In this document: positions 56,089 through 64,000 of the stretch, piece after piece | How positions within the stretch are numbered: the stretch's first letter is position 1 | Layout of the letters: each line of letters starts with the position of its first letter | Assembly: GCA_951812525.1 (NCBI GenBank) | Contig: OX638316.1 | Coordinates: forward strand, 1,190,506 to 1,254,505 | Source: an uncultured Poribacteria bacterium | Lineage (GTDB): Bacteria; Poribacteria; WGA-4E; WGA-3G | DNA length: 64,000 nt | Direction of reading: 5' to 3' | The notes under the pieces: generated by a model | Seen by the model: the letters and a program-made list of their open reading frames with translations, nothing else | What the model was told of the DNA's origin: nothing | Database searches by the model: none | Translations under genes and position numbers: made by a program

Positions 56089-57624
56089 ATGGACAATACC
56101 ACCATCACCTGTACAATTCTACTTCTCCTTTTTTTCACCATCGACGGCATCTGCCAAACGTCAAAAGGTGCTTCCCTCCACGGTATACTTGTTGATGCCG
56201 AAGATGGACAACCCATCCCCGATGTGCTGGTACGTGCTGCCCCAGAAAAAATCGAAAACGTCTACCCCGATCAAGCGTACGCACACGCAACGGTAACAAA
56301 CGCTGAAGGTACCTTTTCACTCACGATCCCCAACGAACCACAGACCTACTACGCCTTCTCACTCATCGCACTCCATCCAAAATATCAGGCGAAACGCTTA
56401 CGACAGGAGATGTTTCCCAGCAAGGGTCACTATGATTTAGGTGAGGTCCCGCTGAAACGCACCCTATCTTTACAAGGCAATGTCTCTGGCAACAAAGATG
56501 TCCAAGGACTCGTCGTAAACCTAAAGATGCACAATAAACCTAGAGACTTCTTTCGCGCCGCCGCACCGATCGAACACGCAGCAAAGATCGGCGACACAGG
56601 CAATTTCAATTTCTCTGACCTCTACCCAATTGAATACACCTTGACAATTTCCAAAAACGGTGCTATTATAGCGTTTGTGGACGCTATCAACCCACAAGTA
56701 CAAACCCGAATTTCTATCCACCTGCCGAAGTTAAAGACCCTATATGGCGCGGTAGTCGATACGCACGGACATCCGGTAGCAGAAGCACGAATTTATGCAA
56801 CGCGACACAGAGAAACACAGCACGGACACAGCACGCTCCTCACATCAACACAAACAAACAATACAGGCAATTTTCAGATGCAGGTGTTAGAAACCGAACC
56901 TCAACGCCTCTCTCTTGAGGTCAGCAAAAAAGGATATTTTTCCAGAGTCTACGAGAATGTGGAGATCGGAAAGGAACAGCTAATTGTCCCGCTTGAAAAA
57001 GGGCTGGCTATTAAAGGACAAGTTATTCTGCCACGAGACATCTCCTCGGATGCACACTACACTGTGAAAGTCTTTCCGGCAGATACCCAAATGGAATCAA
57101 GTCTCAACCCGTTAGTGTTACATAAACCACTCCTGTCCAGACACTTTTCCGCAACAGCACCTACTTTCATGGTAGACGGACTTTTTTCGGGGACATACAC
57201 GCTCTATATCGTTGGTAGTGGTATATCGGCAGCTGCTATTGATGCGGAAGCATCGGCGAATAGTGAACCGGTCTTTATTGTAGCAGATCGTCCCGGAAGC
57301 ACGTTACAGGGACAAGTGCTCTGGGCAGATACAAGTGAACCCGTGTATAATGCGGTCGTCTCGCGTTCATGGTATCCATGGGAACTGAACCCGTCCGACA
57401 TGTCTATGACGCTCGATCGGTTTGAGGTGGAAACCGACATAAACGGCACATTTAAATTCGACAACCTAACAGAAAATCGCTACCAACTGCATATTCGTGC
57501 TGTCCACGCCGTATTTGACAATGCCACAGAACGTTACCAGCGGACGCTCATTCACAAGCAGGTCAAAATTCCTGCTCCCGGCACCGCATATCACATCTAT
57601 TTAGGAAGACAAGATGCAAGGTAG
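56089..57624 (+). CDS. Secreted protein with carboxypeptidase-regulatory-like repeats
   Basis: 511 aa with a short signal peptide (ITCTILLLLFFTIDGICQ). At least three transthyretin/carboxypeptidase-regulatory-like beta-sandwich domains are suggested by their starts and ends: LHGILVDAEDGQPIPDVLVR...NAEGTFSLTIP, LYGAVVDTHGHPVAEARIYA...NNTGNFQMQV and LQGQVLWADTSEPVYNAVVS...DINGTFKFDNL. Such domains usually occur in secreted or cell-surface proteins as structural modules; no catalytic domain is seen. First of five plus-strand genes; it overlaps the next gene by 11 bp, so the genes are translationally coupled. Confidence 0.8.
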   Translation: MDNTTITCTILLLLFFTIDGICQTSKGASLHGILVDAEDGQPIPDVLVRAAPEKIENVYPDQAYAHATVTNAEGTFSLTIPNEPQTYYAFSLIALHPKYQAKRLRQEMFPSKGHYDLGEVPLKRTLSLQGNVSGNKDVQGLVVNLKMHNKPRDFFRAAAPIEHAAKIGDTGNFNFSDLYPIEYTLTISKNGAIIAFVDAINPQVQTRISIHLPKLKTLYGAVVDTHGHPVAEARIYATRHRETQHGHSTLLTSTQTNNTGNFQMQVLETEPQRLSLEVSKKGYFSRVYENVEIGKEQLIVPLEKGLAIKGQVILPRDISSDAHYTVKVFPADTQMESSLNPLVLHKPLLSRHFSATAPTFMVDGLFSGTYTLYIVGSGISAAAIDAEASANSEPVFIVADRPGSTLQGQVLWADTSEPVYNAVVSRSWYPWELNPSDMSMTLDRFEVETDINGTFKFDNLTENRYQLHIRAVHAVFDNATERYQRTLIHKQVKIPAPGTAYHIYLGRQDAR

Positions 57625-58435
57625 TAGGGTCTTTAGAAAAGCCATACGCGCTTTTCTCTTTCCGCGTGCCGCCAACTTCAATACAATAACACTTACGGCA
57701 ATCTTAATTCTCCAATTGCTCGTTCTCCCTGCAACTGCCGGCTTGCACGGAAGATACACAGACGGGGACAGAATTATTCTCAAGGAGGTGGCTGTCCCTC
57801 AAGTGGCAGGAGACTACTATCGGAGGCCGGGCAAATTCGTAGAATCCGAAGGTGACACCCGCTGGTTTGGACCGGAAATCGACAGTCGCGTGCTCTGTCC
57901 AAATACGACGCACGAATTTAACAAAGCCGGCTTTTTCGATATTATCTATACCAGAGAAGATGCCGAGATCTGGCCCTCCTCAAGACCTGGGAAGGTCTGG
58001 TGGTATCGGCGGCAGAAGTGGCAATTTGCAACCGCTGACACGCCCTGGGGGACAGACACCGTACAGGTCATCCTCGTGTCCGAAATCGGTTGGGAAGGTA
58101 TTGACGCATCGGACACTGTTACCGGGTTTCCATGGAGCGGATTCGAGGAACACTGGCGCAAAGGAGATGCCATCGAATCCAAGGCGGACGTAACAGGTTA
58201 TCACCGACATGAACACGCTGGGAAGAAATACCTCGCACCGAAGTACTATAAAAGCGGCACCCTACGTTACACATGTGCAACCGAGACAGGACAATATAAC
58301 TTGAAGGTCCTGGCATACACCGAAGGACACTTTACAGACCCAGAATTTCGACCCGAACTCAATAAACTTAGCTTCCGTGAAAAAGGAGCGTCGGAAAGTA
58401 CAACGGATTGGTACGACTGCATACCACTGAAATAA
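57614..58435 (+). CDS. Secreted hypothetical protein A1 (WFGPE family)
   Basis: 273 aa. The N-terminus is basic and then hydrophobic (LTAILILQLLVLPATAG), so export is likely. I do not recognise the family. Marks shared with the paralogue at 59342: WFGPE, FDI, PGxVxWYRxQxWxF, DTPWGT, GxPWSGxExHWR and the C-terminal WYDCIxxK. Cysteines at conserved places (RVLCPN, YTCATE, the final DC) may form disulfides. Paired with the downstream gene 58551; this A-B pair is duplicated. Confidence 0.75.
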   Translation: MQGSRVFRKAIRAFLFPRAANFNTITLTAILILQLLVLPATAGLHGRYTDGDRIILKEVAVPQVAGDYYRRPGKFVESEGDTRWFGPEIDSRVLCPNTTHEFNKAGFFDIIYTREDAEIWPSSRPGKVWWYRRQKWQFATADTPWGTDTVQVILVSEIGWEGIDASDTVTGFPWSGFEEHWRKGDAIESKADVTGYHRHEHAGKKYLAPKYYKSGTLRYTCATETGQYNLKVLAYTEGHFTDPEFRPELNKLSFREKGASESTTDWYDCIPLK

Positions 58436-58455
58436 CCCAAGTTCCCATCTTTGTA

Positions 58456-58476
58456 GCACAATCTGTTAGATTGTGC
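58456..58476. repeat. Extragenic palindrome (CAAACTG-related)
   Basis: GCACAATCT-GTT-AGATTGTGC, perfect 9-bp arms, 20 bp after the A1 stop codon; it resembles the units at 40002 and 21287 with T for A in one arm position. A second small hairpin GGTAGG/CCTACC follows at about 58512-58530. Confidence 0.75.
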
Positions 58477-58550
58477 CTGTAGGTGCTGTTTCTAACTGCA
58501 CTGATCGTAACGGTAGGTCTCATGCCTACCCAATACGGAACACCCGCAAT

Positions 58551-59246
58551 ATGATAAACACGGCAAACACCCTAAAAATAATCCTAATCATCTACACATT
58601 CTTCGTCTGGCAGACGGTAGCGGGTGCCGTTATTTGGGAAGACATCTTTGAACAAGAAGCAAAAGACGACTGGCAACACATGGGAAACGACACCATCTGG
58701 AAAGTTGAGGACGGCTTTTTAAAGGCAGAAATTCACGCACAAACGCAGTGGAGCACCGTATTTGAACTTTACCAATTCATCGCCTATCCCGGTCCCTATA
58801 ACGACTTTACAATTACCCTCGAAACGATAGGGGCGACGCAGGCACGGTTTGGTATCGCGCTCGCAAAGCACTTTCTGAACCCCGTCACCAAAATAGAGGA
58901 ATACGGCTACTATCTCTTTTTCACGAACGACATGCAAGCCTCAAGAAACGGCAGCATATTCGTCGGACCCGGCAAGCGATGGAACACGAACGAACTTCAA
59001 CAGATGGCACTGCACTTTGACAGCGGTAGATTCCAACTGCAAGCCGACGGAGAATCACGCATGGACTTTCGAGATGCAAACTTTGACCAGATCGATATCA
59101 TCGCCTTTGTACTCGCCGGATTCGTCACGGAAGAAGTCAACATCGGCAACGCATGGGTGGACACAATCACAATCGACGGACTCGCCGTCTCCCCGAAACG
59201 AAAACTAACAACCACATGGGCAAGTTTAAAACAAGCACAACCCTGA
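58551..59246 (+). CDS. Secreted LamG-like protein B1 with KLTTTW tail
   Basis: 231 aa from the ATG at 58551, which begins a signal peptide (MINTANTLKIILIIYTFFVW...VAGA); an in-frame start at 58473 adds 26 residues and crosses repeats. The body resembles concanavalin-like/DUF1080-type folds (WEDIFEQEAKDDWQHMGN, TIWKVEDGFLKAEI, GRFQLQADGESRMDF). It ends with AVSPKRKLTTTWASLKQAQP. Paralogue of the protein at 60097 (shared WKVEDGFL, YQF.A.P.PY..F.IT, F.DANFD). Possible carbohydrate binding, not proven. Confidence 0.8.
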   Translation: MINTANTLKIILIIYTFFVWQTVAGAVIWEDIFEQEAKDDWQHMGNDTIWKVEDGFLKAEIHAQTQWSTVFELYQFIAYPGPYNDFTITLETIGATQARFGIALAKHFLNPVTKIEEYGYYLFFTNDMQASRNGSIFVGPGKRWNTNELQQMALHFDSGRFQLQADGESRMDFRDANFDQIDIIAFVLAGFVTEEVNIGNAWVDTITIDGLAVSPKRKLTTTWASLKQAQP

Positions 59247-59300
59247 CCATTATCGGTTACAAACTAACAAACTATCTGCCTTAAACAACAACTCTCTTAA

Positions 59301-59326
59301 CTGACAGCTGACAGCTGATAGCTGAC
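59301..59326. repeat. Short tandem CTGACAG-type repeat
   Basis: CTGACAGCTG-ACAGCTGATA-GCTGAC: overlapping CTGA(C/T)AG units just upstream of gene 59342. Related pieces occur near 38641-38670 and 51915-51935. The function is unknown. Confidence 0.7.
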
Positions 59327-59341
59327 AACCATTAAAACCTT

Positions 59342-60085
59342 ATGTTGCGAAAAAATTTAGACCTAATCTTCGACGCATTTCTGCTCGTCCTCGTCCTCGG
59401 CATCGCCTTTTGGAACAGCCACGCCAGAGCGCGCGTGAACCCAGGAGAGCGCGCCAATCCCCCAAGTTCCGGTTCTTACTATAGAACCCCGGGTGTAAAC
59501 GGGATGTGGTTCGGACCCGAACTCAACTCCCTCACCCTCTGCGAAGGCGTTCATAACCCCTTCAACAACAGGGGGCAGTTTGACATCGTAGAAACCATTG
59601 AAAACGCAACGGTCTCCGCTTCAAGAATTCCGGGTGCAGTGCGTTGGTACCGTGGACAGCGGTGGCACTTCAGTACAGACGACACACCGTGGGGCACAAA
59701 TTACTCCTACATCACACTCTACGACGATTTAGGATGGAGTGAGATTAGTGCAGGGAGTGGAACAACCGGATACCCATGGAGCGGCATTGAACGGCACTGG
59801 CGCGATGGGAACATTATCCGCGCACAAGCCTCTGTAGTCGGTTGGCGGCGGTATGCACGCGGCACATCGCAATGGATCTGCCCAATGTATTACAAAATCG
59901 GTGGATGGGAAGGTGAACCCCTTGAGGTTAACTGTAAAACCCTCAGAACATGGTTTCCACCCGACTGGAACGTCCTGAAACAGAAAGACGGAGATTTCGA
60001 TCCGCCAACCGAGCGCGAACCCGGCGTCCTAAGTCGAAGAAGCAAGAAAACACAACTGTGGTACGACTGCATAAAAATCAAATAG
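59342..60085 (+). CDS. Secreted hypothetical protein A2 (WFGPE family)
   Basis: 247 aa. Signal peptide or anchor in LDLIFDAFLLVLVLGIAFW. Clear paralogue of A1: MWFGPELNS, FDIVE, PGAVRWYRGQRWHF, DDTPWGTN, TGYPWSGIERHWRDGN and the C-terminal WYDCIKIK, with cysteines at matching places. Unknown function. It is followed after 11 bp by B2, repeating the A-B order seen at 57614-59246. Confidence 0.78.
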   Translation: MLRKNLDLIFDAFLLVLVLGIAFWNSHARARVNPGERANPPSSGSYYRTPGVNGMWFGPELNSLTLCEGVHNPFNNRGQFDIVETIENATVSASRIPGAVRWYRGQRWHFSTDDTPWGTNYSYITLYDDLGWSEISAGSGTTGYPWSGIERHWRDGNIIRAQASVVGWRRYARGTSQWICPMYYKIGGWEGEPLEVNCKTLRTWFPPDWNVLKQKDGDFDPPTEREPGVLSRRSKKTQLWYDCIKIK

Positions 60086-60096
60086 CAACAGATCTC

Positions 60097-60798
60097 ATGC
60101 GAAACAAAAACACAACCATCCTCATACTCATTTACATCCTCATCACCTGCGCATTCTCGGCATCCGCCGAGACTTGGAATGACGACTTTGACACCGACAA
60201 CCCCGAAGCGTGGAGCAGCATCGGAAACGACGCCATCTGGAAAGTTGAAGATGGATTCTTACGCGTGGAAGTCAAACGCGAATGGGAGGTAGAATATGCA
60301 CTCTACCAATTCACCGCACTACCCGACCCCTATCGAAACTTCGTAATCACAATAAACGACTTCGGCGGCGACAAGACCCGTTTCGGCTTTTGTGTAGGAA
60401 GACACTTCCCCGACACACCCGAAGAAGATCCGTTTTTTTATGTATTCTTCCCCGACGAAATCAGAGCAAGGCGTTTCAACGGCAAAGGGAGCAGCCATCC
60501 GTTCCACGTTCGGCTCTCCAGAGAGCCACGCACCCGCTGGGAAACAGATGTCTTAACAGAAATGAAACTCTACTTTAATTCCGGGCATTTCATCCTATTC
60601 GCAGACGGCGAATTCCGCACAGCATTCCAAGACGCTAACTTTGATAAATTAGAGATCCTCGGCTTCGTTATGGAAGGCATCAACATCGCAAACCAATGGG
60701 TCGGTACTGCATGGGCAGATTCCTTCACCATTTCTGGACTCAACGTCTCCCCAGAGATAAGACTCACCTCAACATGGGGACAACTCAAAACAAGATAA
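60097..60798 (+). CDS. Secreted LamG-like protein B2 with RLTSTW tail
   Basis: 233 aa from the ATG at 60097 with a signal peptide (MRNKNTTILILIYILITC..SASA); longer frames from 59950 overlap gene A2 and are not supported. The body resembles B1: WNDDFDTDNPEAWSSIGN, IWKVEDGFLRVEV, YQFTALPDPYRNFVITI, SGHFILFADGEFRTAF. It ends NVSPEIRLTSTWGQLKTR, the tail motif shared with B1, the lamin-tail protein and the LamG remnant. Last gene of the plus-strand series. Confidence 0.8.
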   Translation: MRNKNTTILILIYILITCAFSASAETWNDDFDTDNPEAWSSIGNDAIWKVEDGFLRVEVKREWEVEYALYQFTALPDPYRNFVITINDFGGDKTRFGFCVGRHFPDTPEEDPFFYVFFPDEIRARRFNGKGSSHPFHVRLSREPRTRWETDVLTEMKLYFNSGHFILFADGEFRTAFQDANFDKLEILGFVMEGINIANQWVGTAWADSFTISGLNVSPEIRLTSTWGQLKTR

Positions 60799-60835
60799 TA
60801 GTACCTACAAACTCCATGCCCTTTAAAATAGGTAG

Positions 60836-60860
60836 ACGAGGTAGAAACCTCGCCTGTATG
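60836..60860. repeat. Extragenic palindrome (GGCGAGGTT family, imperfect)
   Basis: AGACGAGGTAGAAACCTCGCCT region after the B2 stop; same family as 23961, 61914 and 61987. Confidence 0.7.
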
Positions 60861-60968
60861 GAATAAACTATCAATTTAACCCGCAGGTTGGGTTGAGCGC
60901 GTGAAACCTAACACAACAAAACTCCATATCTCTACATCAAAGTCCTGCCAACCTTGACAAATCTAAAG

Positions 60969-61793
60969 TCAACCGCCAAAATTCTGCGCAACAAGCGTCA
61001 AATCCCAGATATTAACCTCACCATCGCCATTCACATCTGCCTCCGGACTTACATCTCCAAAACGAGAAGCCACAAAAACAAGATCCAATATATTAACAAC
61101 ACCGTCACCCGTTACATCATAAGCCAACGCATCTGTGAACAGATTGTAACTCACCAAATTAAAGACTCTCTCCTGATCCGTCTCAACTCTAACGATCCCA
61201 ACGTTCGGTGCCAACCACTGGTAAGAGGTCGAGCGACTTACCCCTAATCTTGAAGTCGTTCTTGACTCAAGCTGAACTTTAAGACAGTTCTCAAACGTGC
61301 CTGCGGGTGTTACCACATCTTCTACTTCGATAACTTCGTAAACACTCGAGAACGTAATCGGACCTGTAAGTATGACCTCTGACGCTAACGTAAACTCCCA
61401 CGAGTCTCCAAGTTCTAACGATGCTGGAAGGAAAAGTGCTGGCGGTGAAAGTACAGCAGTCGCTATACCAAACACTGGACCGAGATCGGCAACAACCCTA
61501 TGAAGTTTTATACCAACCGCATCAACATGCACAAATAAATCCTCACCTGTAGTATCGTCTGTCCCTAAAGTTGCTGCCGTTCTTCTCATTAGCGCGATCT
61601 CTTTACCATCCAAACGTTCCTCAGTAGCCTCAATCGTGTAGGTAGTCCGTTCAGTGCCATCCTCAGTCTCCAACACCCATATATTACCCAAACCCGTCGG
61701 ATAATACTCGACAGCCACTGCGGTTAGAAAAGAGGAAAAATAGAACAGTAAAAACACCAACGCCAGCAAAAAGGGAAGCCCCTTTCCAATCAT
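60969..61793 (-). CDS. Secreted protein with C-terminal dockerin
   Basis: 274 aa. Signal peptide MIGKGLPFLLALVFLLFYFSS...AVA. The middle part is a beta-rich domain of unknown function (YYPTGLGNIWVLETEDG, TTYTIEATEERLDG, VVTPAGTFENCLKVQL, YQWLAPNVGIVRVE), a layout common in bacterial lipoprotein-like surface proteins. The C-terminus is a type I dockerin with DVTGDGVVNILDLVFVASRF and DVNGDGEVNIWDLTLVAQNF, ending the protein just as in the WD40 protein at 46301. Likely exported. The upstream sequence shares a promoter-like element with the methyltransferase gene. Confidence 0.85.
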   Translation of the reverse strand: MIGKGLPFLLALVFLLFYFSSFLTAVAVEYYPTGLGNIWVLETEDGTERTTYTIEATEERLDGKEIALMRRTAATLGTDDTTGEDLFVHVDAVGIKLHRVVADLGPVFGIATAVLSPPALFLPASLELGDSWEFTLASEVILTGPITFSSVYEVIEVEDVVTPAGTFENCLKVQLESRTTSRLGVSRSTSYQWLAPNVGIVRVETDQERVFNLVSYNLFTDALAYDVTGDGVVNILDLVFVASRFGDVSPEADVNGDGEVNIWDLTLVAQNFGG

Positions 61794-61830
61794 TAAATCT
61801 CTCCTTTTATCAAACTGGTATTATACAATC

Positions 61831-61857
61831 AACGTAGCACTCAACACACAAAATCAA
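61831..61857 (-). promoter_or_regulatory. Shared promoter-like element, copy 1
   Basis: On the minus strand TTGATT, 15 bp, TACGTT, followed by GATTGTATAA. It shares ATCAACGTAGCAC and the flanking TTATA with 63940-63959. Confidence 0.4.
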
Positions 61858-61913
61858 GCAAAAACCAAAATCCACAGACATTTCACCGCAATCTCTCCGC
61901 TTTTAAAACAGGT

Positions 61914-61934
61914 AGGCGAGGTTTCTAACCTCGC
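61914..61934. repeat. Extragenic palindrome (GGCGAGGTT family)
   Basis: Perfect 9-bp arms GGCGAGGTT and AACCTCGCC around TCT. Confidence 0.85.
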
Positions 61935-61986
61935 CAATTCATCGGTTAAACCGGTAGCCGAGGTTTTGCGGCGTACTCGACCAAAT

Positions 61987-62006
61987 GCGAGGTTTCCAAA
62001 CCTCGC
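61987..62006. repeat. Extragenic palindrome (GGCGAGGTT family)
   Basis: Arms GCGAGGTTT and AAACCTCGC around CC, 28 bp from the methyltransferase stop codon. Confidence 0.85.
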
Positions 62007-62033
62007 CTGTCACCTCTCAACAATAACCCCTAA

Positions 62034-63752
62034 CTACTTCAACAACTCCATCTGCTGCCCACCAAAATGCCGATTCGACTTCTGACTCGGACGAATCCGC
62101 CACTCCATCGGCAACCGAACAAACGTGTTAATAATCTCTGGATTCTCAAAATACGCATCATCAATCTGCCAGAACTGCAGACGCGGATAATTTCGCCCGT
62201 TATGCTCAAAACTCCCCATATTCTCCGCCTGTTGCCGCATACCCGCGCTGATACGCGCAATCGTGATAAAAATCCCAATCTCCGCGTTGTTCTCATTCAT
62301 AACCTGACAAAAAGCGCGCACCTGCGTAATCGACGGTCTACCGGTCTTAACCTCCGCAAGAATCCGGGTATCTGTCTCTTTCATCTGCTGAGCATTCCAC
62401 AACGTTACATGTCCGACACCATCATGCCCACCGTCGCCGACATCCCGCGTCGGCTTCAATCCAAGCCGTGTCACTGCCCAATTCGAGAAGTCATGATATT
62501 TGCGTTTGTCCCCATCCTTCAAAAGCCTGCGGACCTCCTGCATGTTCGTCGGGTAGCCCTCAATCTGGTAATCCACTGACGGCTTTAACCCGTGCCGATC
62601 CATCAACCGCTGACGCATCGGATCCAGTGCCAGAATAGTTAAATCAATACCAACCCAATTCCTTTTCAGAGTATGCGCCGCATCAATAGTCGTACCACAC
62701 CCACAGAACGGATCCAACACAATGTCCCCTTCATTGCTGGAGGCTTCGATCAGGCGTTCATATAGCGCGAGCGGTTTCTGCGTAGGATAGCCGAGACGTT
62801 CCTTAGACTTGCTTGTAAGAGGATTTATGTCTGTAATAACATCATGAACTCTTCTCCCCCTTGAGGTAGATAAATACCGTTTAAAGCTTGGAACGTTACC
62901 CCTTGGAGGCCAGTAAATTAATCCATTTGCGTCCAATGCATCAAGCTTCTCGTGAACCGAGAGAGACTCATAATTTTCAGGGGGCTCAACGCCGTTGGGC
63001 CACGCCTCTCTGCGTGGTGCCCGCCAGTGGTTCCCCACTACATTCGGATCCACACCACGCCATGGTTTTCCGGATTCGCCTCGCCTAACTCCCGACGCGT
63101 TCAGATTGTCAACTCGGTAGATCCCTTTTTCGTCCTGATGACGGTAAGCCCTCTTTACGTACTCTGGATCGTGTGCTGTATAGATGGGATTCCACACGGT
63201 TTGTTTACTCTTGCTATAGAATAGAATTGTGTCGTGCACCCTACCATATTGCTTACCGTCGTTATGTGCACTGGTGCGTTGCCAGATAATCTCATTCCTA
63301 AAATTCTCCACTCCAAAGACAGCATCCATCACACCCTTGAGATAATGACTCGCAGTCGGGTCACAGTGCAGATAAATACTCCCCTTTTGGGTCAGCACTC
63401 GGTGCATCTCAGCAAGTCGAGGTCCCATAAAAGCAAGATAAGCGCGCATCGCCCCACTATTACCCGATACAGCGCGACGGAGAATTAAATCATATCCCTT
63501 CAGACATTCATCAAGAGCCTTGTAGGTATCGCTGGCATAGGCGTAGTGTTCGATGTCAGAGCGAGCATCCTGCGCAGCAGTATCCCATGTCCACGTATCC
63601 GTAAACGCCTTCTTCTGCGCAAGCGAATCCCCAATGAACGAATTATAATCGCGTCCACTATTGAACGGCGGATCCGTACAAATCAGATCCACCCGCCCAT
63701 CATCCATCTCCCGCAATATCTCAAGGTTATCACCAAAATAAAGCTTGTTCAT
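62034..63752 (-). CDS. DNA methyltransferase fused to PD-(D/E)XK nuclease-like domain
   Basis: 572 aa from the ATG at 63752 (MNKLYFGDNLEILREM, a typical start of site-specific N6A/N4C methyltransferases; upstream alternatives at 63761 and 63791 are weaker). Motif IV is TDPPFNSG (about 26-33), and the AdoMet motif I is DPFCGCGTT (about 345-353), so motif IV precedes motif I as in the beta class; the region between (60-340) holds the target-recognition part. After about residue 400 comes a second domain with DVGDGGHDGVG (about 440) and ILAEVKTG (about 466), matching the D..ExK pattern of Mrr-like PD-(D/E)XK nucleases, followed by QVRAFCQVMNENNAEIGIFIT. No separate restriction gene or specificity subunit is seen nearby, so both activities may be on one chain. 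Confidence 0.87.
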   Translation of the reverse strand: MNKLYFGDNLEILREMDDGRVDLICTDPPFNSGRDYNSFIGDSLAQKKAFTDTWTWDTAAQDARSDIEHYAYASDTYKALDECLKGYDLILRRAVSGNSGAMRAYLAFMGPRLAEMHRVLTQKGSIYLHCDPTASHYLKGVMDAVFGVENFRNEIIWQRTSAHNDGKQYGRVHDTILFYSKSKQTVWNPIYTAHDPEYVKRAYRHQDEKGIYRVDNLNASGVRRGESGKPWRGVDPNVVGNHWRAPRREAWPNGVEPPENYESLSVHEKLDALDANGLIYWPPRGNVPSFKRYLSTSRGRRVHDVITDINPLTSKSKERLGYPTQKPLALYERLIEASSNEGDIVLDPFCGCGTTIDAAHTLKRNWVGIDLTILALDPMRQRLMDRHGLKPSVDYQIEGYPTNMQEVRRLLKDGDKRKYHDFSNWAVTRLGLKPTRDVGDGGHDGVGHVTLWNAQQMKETDTRILAEVKTGRPSITQVRAFCQVMNENNAEIGIFITIARISAGMRQQAENMGSFEHNGRNYPRLQFWQIDDAYFENPEIINTFVRLPMEWRIRPSQKSNRHFGGQQMELLK

Positions 63753-63949
63753 GGTTCTCATACGTTCTATGAAGGCTAATATATTTCCCAATAATCGCGC
63801 TTCTCGCGCTTAGCGCGTAGGTTAGGTTGAACGGGATATGAAAAATCACTTCCATTCACCACAAAAATCTTCAAATTCCCATGCCACTTGAAATCCCCGA
63901 AACCCAAGTGAAACCCAACATTCTATCTATCAACTGATGTTATATAATC

Positions 63950-63978
63950 AACGTAGCACACGGCGCACGCAAAGTCAA
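63950..63978 (-). promoter_or_regulatory. Shared promoter-like element, copy 2 (methyltransferase gene)
   Basis: Minus strand TTGACT (63978-63973), 17-nt spacer, TACGTT (63955-63950). About 200 nt upstream of the start codon. It shares ATCAACGTAGCAC with the copy at 61826-61840. Confidence 0.45.
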
Positions 63979-64000
63979 GTGAAAAGCCAATATTCAGGAC

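Overview
The window looks like a chromosomal segment of a Candidatus Poribacteria-type bacterium. I infer this from very large secreted proteins that end in a YPNPFNPETWIPY...WDGRN...GIYFY tail, from type I dockerin modules, from lamin-tail and Gfo/Idh/MocA, PhyH and enolase-superfamily genes, and from many small extragenic palindromes. GC content is moderate, with strongly AT-rich promoter regions. No rRNA gene is present, so the phylum call rests on protein style only.

Layout: (1) 1-18.1 kb, minus strand: two consecutive giant leucine-rich-repeat (LRR) genes. The downstream one runs off the left edge (at least 3194 codons). The upstream one (about 2805 aa) begins with a zinc-protease domain and two cadherin repeats and ends with a dockerin and a FlgD/T9SS-like tail. 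(2) 18.7-23.9 kb: an enolase-superfamily enzyme, two decayed genes (an alpha/beta hydrolase that has lost its catalytic core and a headless LamG fragment), an MFS transporter and a Gfo/Idh/MocA oxidoreductase. (3) 24.3-37 kb, plus strand: an ECF sigma factor, two more secreted LRR/Ig/dockerin proteins and a lamin-tail protein. (4) 37-44.8 kb, minus: polyol dehydrogenase, GT4 glycosyltransferase, and a tight four-gene operon (sppA, phyH, an adenylate-kinase-like/deoxyribosyltransferase-like protein, a RimK-like ligase). (5) 44.8-46.3 kb: an IS200/IS605-type tnpB element and short palindromic repeats. (6) 46.3-51.8 kb, minus: WD40-dockerin protein, hslV-hslU, a membrane protein, ArsA-type ATPase. 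(7) 52.8-56 kb, plus: small hypothetical gene, rplM-rpsI-purA, tRNA-Lys and tRNA-Glu. (8) 56-60.8 kb, plus: five secreted-protein genes, including a duplicated two-gene cassette. (9) 61-63.8 kb, minus: a secreted dockerin protein and a methyltransferase fused to a PD-(D/E)XK nuclease domain.

The most interesting signal is regulatory. Four -24/-12 (sigma-54-type) promoter sequences, each with exact GG-N10-GC spacing, sit upstream of the 2805-aa LRR gene, the ECF sigma gene, the 1606-aa LRR gene and the lamin-tail gene. Three of the four carry a GGAATTYCAG box 46-48 nt upstream of the -24 GG, and all are followed by a long AT-rich leader. This suggests a sigma-54 regulon for the giant surface proteins that also feeds into an ECF sigma factor. 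Housekeeping genes (rplM, tRNA-Lys, sppA) have ordinary TTGACA-N17-TATAAT-type promoters instead. A second signal is a C-terminal KLTTTWxxxK tail shared by four otherwise unrelated secreted proteins, which may be an uncharacterised sorting tag.
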